Positions 1 through 5,224 of a stretch of 7,378 nucleotides of DNA are shown piece after piece. Every line of letters starts with the position of its first letter. The first letter of the stretch is position 1. The DNA lies in the NCBI GenBank assembly GCA_003510215.1, contig DOKQ01000159.1, forward strand, positions 1 through 7,378. The letters are read 5' to 3'. The notes below the pieces were generated by a model. That model was not told the DNA's origin. It did not search any database and saw only the letters and a list, made by a program, of their open reading frames with translations. The translations under genes and the position numbers were made by a program. This DNA is from Erysipelotrichaceae bacterium. Its GTDB lineage: Bacteria > Bacillota_I > Bacilli_A > Erysipelotrichales > Erysipelotrichaceae.

Positions 1-289
1 CCTTTCAACTTAAGGGTAATACAATCATTTGAGTTTGTAAATGACGAAAAAATGACGATAAATTAAGTTCAGTTAATTATTACCAAAATTTTGTTGCTCA
101 AGATAGGACATCAAATATGTTGCCTAGAAAACTGGATAAGCAATTTAAACTGAGTTTTTTACACTATTTAGTGGTTTTGATATAACCAAAAAAATGTTGT
201 ACTATAATATGATTGATTCTAATGAGTAAACTTAAATTATATAGAAAATGAAATTGTGTGAAATTATGTGATTTTTAGGTTTGATGATC
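1..289. other. AT-rich non-coding stretch inside the mobile element
   Basis: No reading frame here has a ribosome binding site and a convincing product; the longest plus-strand start I followed, at 117, gives only 22 codons. The stretch contains an 11-bp imperfect tandem repeat sharing AAATGACGA (39-47 and 50-58). It also contains a short palindrome CACTA-TT-TAGTG (162-173) and an isolated TATAAT (203-208) without a good -35 partner. It lies downstream of the integrase gene, on the side where the element should continue beyond the window. Confidence 0.5.
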
Positions 290-1399
290 TTACCGGATTT
301 TGTTGATAGTATCAAGTGCTCTTCTTTCAGCAGATGGTAATAAATGAACGTAAATGTTGTATGTTAAATCAGTCGATGAATGACCTAATCTCGCAGATAC
401 TACAACAATATCAACACCACTAGCAATCAGAATAGAAGCATGTGAATGTCTAAAATCATGAAATCTAATTTGCTTTATATTCTTCTTTTTAATGATGCGA
501 TTCTTTGTGTTTTCGACGGTTGTATCCGCAAAAGGGATGTAGGGATTATAATCTCTAGAAAAGATAAATTGATCGTTTTTAAAGCCAGGATCTCTATGCT
601 TATCTAAGTAAATTTTTTCTAACATTGCAAATGTTTCATCATCAATAGAAATCGTACGAATCGAAGAAGTGGTTTTCGGTTTCTTAAGTACAGGGCCTTT
701 ACCAGCTCTTTTTTGGGTGACAGACTTTGTTATTGAAATAGATCTGTTCGCAAAGTTAATATCTTTAAACTGAAGACCAAGGATTTCACCTCGTCTAGCT
801 CCTGTCCAAAATGCAAGAGTATAGAAAGTTGCCCATTTATATTGCTCTTTGTCGTTTAAGTTAAAGTCAGAAATAAATGATTTGAACTCTTCAACTGTCC
901 ATACATCCCCTGTGAACTTTTCGCTAGAGTCTTGCGGCAATCGTTTGATTATTCGAGCAGGATTTGATTTTAAATCGTAATATTCTTCCGCATGATTAAA
1001 AATCGATTTAAAAACAGTGATAATATCATTTTTGGTTTTTATTGAACGATCAATTTTCGCAAGACTGTCCACAAATCTCCTACAATCAATCTTTGAAATT
1101 TTGTGTATTTTCTTTCTTGTGAAGTGGGGAAGAATATAAGTATCAAATATTCTAACGTTATTATCATAGCTGGTTATCTGAATATATGGTTTTCTATGTG
1201 CAAAATAATCATAAGCAATATCTTTTAGGTACAAATCCACAACCGGGGTTTCAACCGCATTGCGTAGGTACTCCTGCTCTTTGAGTTGTGCTTCTTTCTT
1301 TGTTTTGAACCCACCCTCATGTTTGCGAACTCTTTTACCAGTTAACTGGTCATAGTAGGATGCTCTGAAATAGTAAGTGTTATTAATTTTGCCGATCAT
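290..1399 (-). CDS. Tyrosine recombinase / phage-type integrase
   Basis: Site-specific recombinase that would integrate and excise the mobile element by breaking and rejoining DNA at att sites through a 3'-phosphotyrosine intermediate. With the start chosen here it has 369 residues, normal for Tn916/phage-type integrases. The N-terminal part (about 1-50) resembles the AP2-like arm-binding domain, with YYFRASYYD and GGFKTKKEA. A SAM-like core-binding domain follows (about 55-140), then the catalytic domain. All expected catalytic residues are visible: Arg202 in TGARRGEILGL, Lys242 in KPKTTSS, His314 and Arg317 in HDFRHSH, His340 in LGHSS, and the nucleophile Tyr350 in NIYVH. An upstream ATG at 1417 would add six residues, but those codons contain the AGGAGG ribosome binding site, so 1399 is preferred. 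The gene looks intact. It lies 249 bp from the 3' end of tRNA-Leu, its probable target. Confidence 0.93.
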   Translation of the reverse strand: MIGKINNTYYFRASYYDQLTGKRVRKHEGGFKTKKEAQLKEQEYLRNAVETPVVDLYLKDIAYDYFAHRKPYIQITSYDNNVRIFDTYILPHFTRKKIHKISKIDCRRFVDSLAKIDRSIKTKNDIITVFKSIFNHAEEYYDLKSNPARIIKRLPQDSSEKFTGDVWTVEEFKSFISDFNLNDKEQYKWATFYTLAFWTGARRGEILGLQFKDINFANRSISITKSVTQKRAGKGPVLKKPKTTSSIRTISIDDETFAMLEKIYLDKHRDPGFKNDQFIFSRDYNPYIPFADTTVENTKNRIIKKKNIKQIRFHDFRHSHASILIASGVDIVVVSARLGHSSTDLTYNIYVHLLPSAERRALDTINKIR

Positions 1400-1405
1400 A
1401 ATGTT

Positions 1406-1411
1406 CCTCCT
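1406..1411 (-). promoter_or_regulatory. Ribosome binding site of the integrase gene
   Basis: AGGAGG on the minus strand, six bases before the ATG at 1399. It lies inside the codons of the longer frame that would begin at 1417, and no Shine-Dalgarno-like sequence precedes 1417. This decides the start in favour of 1399. Confidence 0.8.
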
Positions 1412-1412
1412 A

Positions 1413-1427
1413 GTCATATTTTATGAC
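1413..1427. promoter_or_regulatory. Palindrome over the probable integrase -10 region
   Basis: A perfect inverted repeat, GTCATA-TTT-TATGAC, with 6-bp arms sits immediately upstream of the integrase ribosome binding site. On the minus strand it contains TAAAAT (1418-1423), a possible -10 box, though no good -35 lies at the right distance. It could be an operator controlling integrase expression or a recombinase or excisionase contact site. The repeat is seen; the role is inferred. Confidence 0.35.
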
Positions 1428-1448
1428 AATTCAAGAGCTCACTATGGG

Positions 1449-1548
1449 TCAAATTTTGATCACATTTTTTGTTAAAATAAGCTATTTCGCTATATTTTTC
1501 TTTAAAATTCTTGAAAACTCTGTAAATTTTGGGCCAATTTTGGGCCAA
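1449..1548. repeat. Putative attachment-site arm repeats
   Basis: Between the integrase and the tRNA is a tandem direct repeat of 11 bp, AATTTTGGGCC, at 1525-1535 and 1536-1546, with the first two bases of a third copy at 1547-1548. A near-palindrome TCAAA-T-TTTGA lies at 1449-1459. Short direct repeats beside the att core are often the arm-type sites bound by the N-terminal domain of this integrase family. That assignment is by position and family habit only. No protein-coding gene is supported in 1400-1648. Confidence 0.35.
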
Positions 1549-1583
1549 TCCTATTTGTTAAATTCAAGAATATGTTGTGAACT

Positions 1584-1617
1584 AAAATTAAAAAACCCCA
1601 CTAAATAGAGGAGTTTT
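1584..1617 (-). terminator. Rho-independent terminator downstream of tRNA-Leu
   Basis: Reading the minus strand away from the tRNA, AAAACUCC (1617-1610) pairs with GGGGUUUU (1599-1592), including one U-G wobble. A two-pair inner extension follows around a small AUUU loop. The hairpin runs into a U-rich tail (1595-1590, then UUUU at 1587-1584). It begins about 31 bp past the tRNA CCA end, a typical distance. It lies on the element side of the expected attachment core, so it is either carried in by the element or part of a longer att core. Confidence 0.6.
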
Positions 1618-1648
1618 GGAACGTTCGTCTGAACTATAAAGTTTAAAA

Positions 1649-1735
1649 TGGTGCCCGAGGACGGACTCGAACCGTCACGATATCACTATCGGTGGATTTT
1701 GAGTCCACTGCGTCTACCAATTTCACCACTCGGGC
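1649..1735 (-). tRNA. tRNA-Leu (anticodon CAA)
   Basis: Complete 87-base class II tRNA that reads UUG codons. The acceptor stem GCCCGAG (1735-1729) pairs with CTCGGGC (1659-1653), followed by discriminator A and an encoded CCA (1651-1649). The anticodon stem GTGGA/TCCAC encloses the loop CTCAAAA with anticodon CAA at 1701-1699. The long variable arm forms CGATA-GTGA-TATCG. The T arm is GACGG-TTCGAGT-CCGTC. The 3' half is the probable attB/attL core for the adjacent integrase. The gene remains intact, as expected when an element carries the matching tRNA 3' end. Confidence 0.97.
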
Positions 1736-1746
1736 ATTGCTTTATA

Positions 1747-1775
1747 ATAATATACGAAAAAAGGCATTTCGTCAA
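1747..1775 (-). promoter_or_regulatory. Promoter of tRNA-Leu
   Basis: On the minus strand TTGACG (1775-1770) and TATTAT (1752-1747) are separated by exactly 17 bp, a good sigmaA-type promoter. The expected start of transcription falls around 1739-1741, a few bases before the mature tRNA 5' end at 1735. Confidence 0.75.
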
Positions 1776-1807
1776 TGAGTAAAGTGAAAAAAAGAGAAAA
1801 TCACATA

Positions 1808-1853
1808 TAGATTTAACCTATGGATTTTCGCTGAAAAGTATTAATGAAATCTA
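1808..1853. repeat. Nested inverted repeats upstream of the proline operon
   Basis: TAGATTT (1808-1814) is the inverse complement of AAATCTA (1847-1853), and between them TTTTC-GCT-GAAAA (1825-1837) forms a second dyad. They lie 22-67 bp upstream of the operon -35 box. They could be an activator or repressor site, but the region is AT-rich and the match may be chance. Confidence 0.2.
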
Positions 1854-1874
1854 AATCAATTCGTCTTGAACACT

Positions 1875-1902
1875 TTGAAAGGGTTTACATTTGTGGTAAA
1901 AT
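1875..1902 (+). promoter_or_regulatory. Promoter of the proline oxidation operon
   Basis: TTGAAA (1875-1880) and TAAAAT (1897-1902) are 16 bp apart, and TGG directly before the -10 makes an extended -10 (TGN). Transcription would start near 1909, giving a leader of only about 16 bases in which the ribosome binding site AAAGGAAGG (1908-1916) is at or near the very 5' end. No sigma54-type promoter, as used by the Bacillus roc genes, was seen. Confidence 0.65.
1876..1889 (+). promoter_or_regulatory. Candidate cre (catabolite-responsive element) on the -35 box
   Basis: The 14-mer TGAAAGGGTTTACA matches the CcpA consensus TGWAANCGNWNWCA at every defined position except the central C, which is G here. 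It covers five of the six -35 bases and runs into the spacer, so a bound CcpA complex would block RNA polymerase. This would put proline catabolism under carbon catabolite repression. The match is seen; CcpA binding is inferred, and the mismatch in the central CG lowers certainty. Confidence 0.5.
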
Positions 1903-1924
1903 ACGATAAAGGAAGGTATAGCAA

Positions 1925-2245
1925 ATGACGAATCGTATTGTAGAACATCCAATACTTGAGGTTAAACCAAAAAAGAAGATTCGATTTGTATTTGAAGAAA
2001 AAGAGGTTGAAGGAGTAGAGGGGGATACCATAGCCTCCGCACTAGTAGCATTAGGAGTTGTCACCATGGGTCATAGTCTGAAGAAACATCGCCCACGCGG
2101 TTTTTATTGTGCTATAGGCAACTGTGCATCATGTGATATGACGGTAAACGGTATAAAAAATGTACGAACATGCATCACGCCACTAGAAGAAAAAATGATT
2201 GTTAAACGAGAGTTTGTGGAGGATATCCAGGATGATATACGCTGA
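1925..2245 (+). CDS. [2Fe-2S] subunit of amine/proline dehydrogenase (HcnA-like)
   Basis: Small electron-transfer subunit, 106 residues, resembling the N-terminal ferredoxin domain of sarcosine oxidase alpha and free-standing HcnA-type proteins. The cluster ligands are Cys62, Cys67, Cys70 and Cys83 (C-x4-C-x2-C-x12-C) in the stretch CAIGNCASCDMTVNG followed by VRTC. RGF at 58-60 just before the first cysteine is also typical. It is the first gene of the operon, with a strong ribosome binding site AAAGGAAGG eight bases before ATG. Its end overlaps the next gene by 14 bp. In archaeal proline dehydrogenase alpha subunits this domain is, to my knowledge, fused to the FAD domain that is encoded next here. 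Cytoplasmic; no signal peptide. The family is clear; the substrate of the complex is inferred from context. Confidence 0.87.
   Translation: MTNRIVEHPILEVKPKKKIRFVFEEKEVEGVEGDTIASALVALGVVTMGHSLKKHRPRGFYCAIGNCASCDMTVNGIKNVRTCITPLEEKMIVKREFVEDIQDDIR
2218..2222 (+). promoter_or_regulatory. Ribosome binding site of the FAD-subunit gene
   Basis: GGAGG lies nine bases before the ATG at 2232 and inside the previous coding sequence. It supports 2232 rather than the in-frame ATG at 2199, because the Rossmann strand (ADVLIVGGG) begins immediately after 2232. Confidence 0.7.
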
Positions 2246-3323
2246 TGTGCTCATTGTAGGGGGCGGACCCTCCGGCTTAACGGCTGCTAAAATGTGTTGT
2301 GAAGCTGGATTATCCACCATTATCGTTGAGCGAAGTCATATATTAGGTGGGCAATTAACGAAGCAAACACATAAGTTCTTTGGTTCAAAAGATCAATACG
2401 CAAAAATGCGTGGAATTGATATTGCAGTTAAATTGCAGGAAGATCTAGCCTCGTTCAACACGTTAACCATGATGCTAGAAACAACGGTTGTTGGTTTGTA
2501 TGAAGATAAGGTAGTAACCATACTTCAACACAATGAGTATAAAAAGATTAAGGCAAAAGCGATTATACTAGCTACTGGAGCAAGTGAAAAGTTCCTTGCG
2601 TTTGAAAACAATGATCTTCCGCAAATTGTCGGAGCGGGAGCATTACAAACATTGGTCAACCTATACCAAGTCATTCCAGGAAAGAGTATGGTCATGATTG
2701 GCAGTGGGAACATAGGGCTGATTGTATCATATCAGATGCTTCAGGCAGGCATAGAAGTAAAAAAAGTTATCGAAGCAACGGATCGAATCGGCGGATATAA
2801 AGTGCATGCATCGAAACTTAAACGCTTAGGTGTTGATATTCAAACGCGAAAAACGATTAAGCGCGCTATTGGGAAAGACCAGTTGGAAGCAGTTGAAATT
2901 GTGAGAATCGATGAAAACTTTCAGGAAATTGAAGGAACAAGTGAAATTATTGAAACAGATTTATTATGTGTATCTGTCGGTCTTTCACCCTTACATCAGC
3001 TAGCTTCAATGATGAACTGTAAAACAACCTATATTTCAGAACTCGGAGGCTATGTCCCGCTAATCGATGATCATTTTCAATGTAGTGTCCCAGGAGTCTT
3101 TGCCTGTGGCGATATGGTTGGAATTGAAGAAGCAAGTTCAGCGATGATGGAAGGTTATCTTGCGGGTCTTTACACATGCAATTATCTGAATCAACCGCAT
3201 TTAGAAGCTGAATCTCTGATTTCACATTATGAGAATCAACTCTATGAACTTAGAAATGGCTTGTTTGGACGTAAAACCTTAAGAGGAATTGAAAAGAGAA
3301 AGGAGAACCTGATACATGCTTAA
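2232..3323 (+). CDS. FAD-dependent pyridine nucleotide-type oxidoreductase, alpha subunit (HcnB-like)
   Basis: Flavoprotein of 363 residues. It carries the first Rossmann motif VGGGPSG (9-15), an ATG motif (ILATGAS, 112-118), a second Rossmann motif IGSGNIG (156-162) and the FAD-closing motif GVFACGDM (288-295). This is the layout of HcnB, the opine oxidase A subunit, and the central part of sarcosine oxidase alpha. Archaeal dye-linked proline dehydrogenase alpha subunits have this fold and have been reported to act as an NADH dehydrogenase module. It probably passes electrons between the beta flavin, the Fe-S subunits and an acceptor. It lacks both the N-terminal [2Fe-2S] domain and the C-terminal BFD domain found in fused relatives; both are encoded as separate genes on either side. 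Its stop overlaps the next start by 8 bp. Substrate and acceptor are not readable from sequence. Confidence 0.85.
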   Translation: MIYADVLIVGGGPSGLTAAKMCCEAGLSTIIVERSHILGGQLTKQTHKFFGSKDQYAKMRGIDIAVKLQEDLASFNTLTMMLETTVVGLYEDKVVTILQHNEYKKIKAKAIILATGASEKFLAFENNDLPQIVGAGALQTLVNLYQVIPGKSMVMIGSGNIGLIVSYQMLQAGIEVKKVIEATDRIGGYKVHASKLKRLGVDIQTRKTIKRAIGKDQLEAVEIVRIDENFQEIEGTSEIIETDLLCVSVGLSPLHQLASMMNCKTTYISELGGYVPLIDDHFQCSVPGVFACGDMVGIEEASSAMMEGYLAGLYTCNYLNQPHLEAESLISHYENQLYELRNGLFGRKTLRGIEKRKENLIHA

Positions 3324-3801
3324 TTCAACCGGGGTACCAGATAAAGACCAGGTAGTTTCCAGGTTCTTTGATGAAAAAATCCTTTCAAGCTATAAAGCAA
3401 TTATTGAATGCTATGAAGACATTCCCTGCAACCCCTGTGCAACAAGCTGCCCGGTTAGTGCCATCACGATTGCACCTGACATTCATGCCCAACCCGTAGT
3501 CGATCCAAGTGTTTGTACCGGTTGTTCCATCTGTGTAACATCGTGTCCAGGCTTGGCCATCATGCTTGCGACTGTTAAGAAAGATAAAGCACGTTTCAAA
3601 ATACCTTATGAAATGAACGAATCGTTTGAAAAAGGAACGGAAGTGCATGCCATCAATCGCTCAGGAGAGATCATTGGTGTGGCAAAGGTACTGAACGTAT
3701 CGAATTACCCTCATCAATTAAAAACCAGACTGATCACTGTTGAAGTGGATGCATCGCTTCTTCATGACTTCATCACAATACGAGGTATACAACATGGATA
3801 A
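3316..3801 (+). CDS. Eight-cysteine 2[4Fe-4S] ferredoxin-like subunit
   Basis: Electron-transfer subunit of 161 residues with two cysteine groups. The first is Cys32-x5-Cys38-x2-Cys41-x3-Cys45-Pro, with the stretch IPCNPC. The second is the classical CTGCSICVTSCP, with Cys67, 70, 73 and 77. Eight ligands suggest two [4Fe-4S] clusters, although the spacing of the first motif is longer than the usual C-x2-C. Residues about 95-161 form a C-terminal extension rich in beta-type sequence, with no cysteines, of unknown role and possibly for docking. The position between the alpha and BFD genes matches the ferredoxin-like gene of archaeal dye-linked L-proline dehydrogenase clusters. AAAGGAGA (3299-3306) gives a good ribosome binding site. 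The end overlaps the next gene by 8 bp. Confidence 0.85.
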   Translation: MLNSTGVPDKDQVVSRFFDEKILSSYKAIIECYEDIPCNPCATSCPVSAITIAPDIHAQPVVDPSVCTGCSICVTSCPGLAIMLATVKKDKARFKIPYEMNESFEKGTEVHAINRSGEIIGVAKVLNVSNYPHQLKTRLITVEVDASLLHDFITIRGIQHG

Positions 3802-4075
3802 ATCAAAAATTATCTTGTGTCGATGTGAAGACATAACATTAGACGATGTCCACCGACTTCTTGATGAAGGCTATACAACCTTTGAGGATATGAAGCGATT
3901 GCTTCGTGTAGGTATGGGACCCTGCCAAGCAACAACATGTGGTCATCTGATTCAGTGGCAGATTGCCAATTATCTGAATCAACCGATGGAAGAAATCAAG
4001 ATTCAGAAAGTTCGACCACTAACCACAGGTGTAACCCTAAATCAAATTGTGGAGGGCATCAAACATGAGGATTAA
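3794..4075 (+). CDS. BFD-type [2Fe-2S] subunit
   Basis: A 93-residue protein made almost wholly of a bacterioferritin-associated-ferredoxin-like (BFD) [2Fe-2S] domain. The ligands are Cys9, Cys11, Cys44 and Cys49, seen in LCRCED and GPCQATTC, followed by a helical tail and a conserved-looking VRPLT segment (73-77). In HcnB and opine oxidase relatives this domain is the C-terminal part of the FAD subunit; here it is free. The frame stays open upstream to an ATG at 3740, but the chosen start at 3794 fits the domain start directly. It has only a modest ribosome binding site (ACGAGG, 3780-3785) and overlaps the preceding gene by 8 bp, so translation is probably coupled. It likely relays electrons between the flavin subunits. 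Confidence 0.85.
   Translation: MDKSKIILCRCEDITLDDVHRLLDEGYTTFEDMKRLLRVGMGPCQATTCGHLIQWQIANYLNQPMEEIKIQKVRPLTTGVTLNQIVEGIKHED
4051..4056 (+). promoter_or_regulatory. Ribosome binding site of the beta-subunit gene
   Basis: GGAGGG lies eight bases before the ATG at 4065 and inside the end of the BFD gene. It favours 4065 over the in-frame ATG at 4047, whose extra residues come before the FAD-binding strand and cover the ribosome binding site. Confidence 0.7.
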
Positions 4076-5210
4076 TGTACTGATTATTGGTGGAGGAGTA
4101 TCTGGAGCAAGTATTGCCTACCATCTTGCCAAAAAAGGTATCAAAGATATCGTGGTTGTGGATAAATCATATTTTACAGCCGGAGCTACCGGAAGGTGTG
4201 GTGCTGGTGTTAGACAACAATGGGCAACGAAAACCAACTGCATCCTAGCTAAAAGAAGTATTGAGTTTTTTGAAAAAGCCAAAGAGATACTTGAATATGA
4301 TAAAGACTTGGAGTTTAAGCAGGAAGGATATCTAATTCTTGCCACAACACCTGAAGAGCAGGTACAATTTCAAAAGAATGTACAGCTTCAAAATGAATGT
4401 GGAATTCCATCTCGTTACATTACCAAAGAGGAAGCATTAGCGATTGTACCACATTTAAATCCGGATGCGTTTTTATCCGCCACATTCTGTCCTACGGATG
4501 GACACTTAAATCCATTTAAGATGACAGAAGCCTACATCCTAGCCGCAAAAAAACTCGGTGTTGAGTTTCGATTCTTTGAAGAAGTTAAAGCAATTATTAC
4601 AGAAAATCATCAGGTAACTCAAGTAATCACAACGAAAGCCACATATGAAGTCAATCAGGTAGTGAATGCGGCAGGTGGGTATAGTCGGGAAATTGGACTT
4701 ATGGCTCATGTTGATATTCCAGTATACTCAGAGAATCATGAAATCCTTGCGACTGAACCAACCGAAAAGATGCAGGGGCCTATGGTGATGTCATTCTCTA
4801 AAAATATCTATTGCCAGCAGGTACCTCATGGAAGTTTTTTAATGGGACGAAGTGACCCTGATGTAGAAAAGAATCACAATACGGAATCTACCTGGAAATT
4901 TCTGGATGAAATGGCAAAAACTGCCACATATATCTTACCTGCCCTTGGGAAACTTCGGGTTGTACGACAATGGGGAGGATTGTACAATATGTCGCCCGAT
5001 AGACAGCCGATTCTTGGGGCTGTCGAAGAAATGTCCAATTTCTTTATTGCCTGTGGGTTTAGCGGGCATGGATTTATGTTTGCTCCAATTACAGGAGAGG
5101 TCGTGTCGGACATTATGTGCAATCATCCGACATCTATCGATATATCTGAACTAAGCATACAACGATTTAAGTATCAGACTGATTTCCACGTGGAAAAGTC
5201 TGTGGTATAA
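4065..5210 (+). CDS. DAO-family flavoprotein, proline dehydrogenase beta subunit (SoxB/HcnC-like)
   Basis: Probable catalytic subunit that oxidises a secondary amine, most likely L-proline to 1-pyrroline-5-carboxylate, with FAD as cofactor. It has 381 residues, usual for this family. The FAD-binding motif IGGGVSG (8-14) is near the N-terminus, followed by GATGRCGAGVRQQW (40-53). The C-terminal half holds RQWGGLYNMSPDRQPILG (301-318) and GFSGHGFM (331-338), typical of sarcosine oxidase beta and archaeal proline dehydrogenase beta. At NAAGGYS (201-207), where from memory bacterial sarcosine oxidase beta has AGHSS with the histidine that binds FMN covalently, there is no histidine; this would fit non-covalent FMN. 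It overlaps the BFD gene by 11 bp and is followed after 14 bp by a P5C dehydrogenase, the main reason for preferring proline over sarcosine, glycine or opines. Confidence 0.85.
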   Translation: MRINVLIIGGGVSGASIAYHLAKKGIKDIVVVDKSYFTAGATGRCGAGVRQQWATKTNCILAKRSIEFFEKAKEILEYDKDLEFKQEGYLILATTPEEQVQFQKNVQLQNECGIPSRYITKEEALAIVPHLNPDAFLSATFCPTDGHLNPFKMTEAYILAAKKLGVEFRFFEEVKAIITENHQVTQVITTKATYEVNQVVNAAGGYSREIGLMAHVDIPVYSENHEILATEPTEKMQGPMVMSFSKNIYCQQVPHGSFLMGRSDPDVEKNHNTESTWKFLDEMAKTATYILPALGKLRVVRQWGGLYNMSPDRQPILGAVEEMSNFFIACGFSGHGFMFAPITGEVVSDIMCNHPTSIDISELSIQRFKYQTDFHVEKSVV

Positions 5211-5224
5211 GGAGGAGAAACCAC

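Noticed and set aside
39..60. Tandem AAATGACGA repeat, considered as a CRISPR remnant or iteron
   Set aside because: Only two copies of an 11-bp unit with no spacers, further copies or replication gene nearby.
164..174. The 11-mer CTATTTAGTGG, inverted complement of bases 1598-1608 in the tRNA terminator
   Set aside because: Similarity ends after about 15 bases and lies in hairpin-forming AT-rich DNA; too short to call an att site or element end.
203..208. Consensus TATAAT on the plus strand downstream of the integrase gene
   Set aside because: The nearest -35-like TTGATA or TTTTGA is 20-22 bp away, and nothing coding follows except antisense to the integrase.
1423..1608. A 61-codon plus-strand frame between the integrase and the tRNA
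   Set aside because: No ribosome binding site, low-complexity Phe/Ile/Lys-rich product, and it runs through the palindrome, the 11-bp repeats and part of the terminator.
1885..2067. Minus-strand frame over the promoter and first operon gene
   Set aside because: Shadow of the [2Fe-2S] gene; no ribosome binding site and low-complexity Ser/Thr/Phe product.
4874..5154. Several overlapping frames on both strands inside the beta-subunit gene
   Set aside because: They lie wholly within a gene with clear family motifs and show no motif of their own.
1925..5210. Hydrogen cyanide synthase (hcnABC) or sarcosine oxidase as the operon identity
   Set aside because: The subunits are homologous to these, but the extra ferredoxin and BFD genes, the missing covalent-FMN histidine and the adjoining P5C dehydrogenase fit proline oxidation better.
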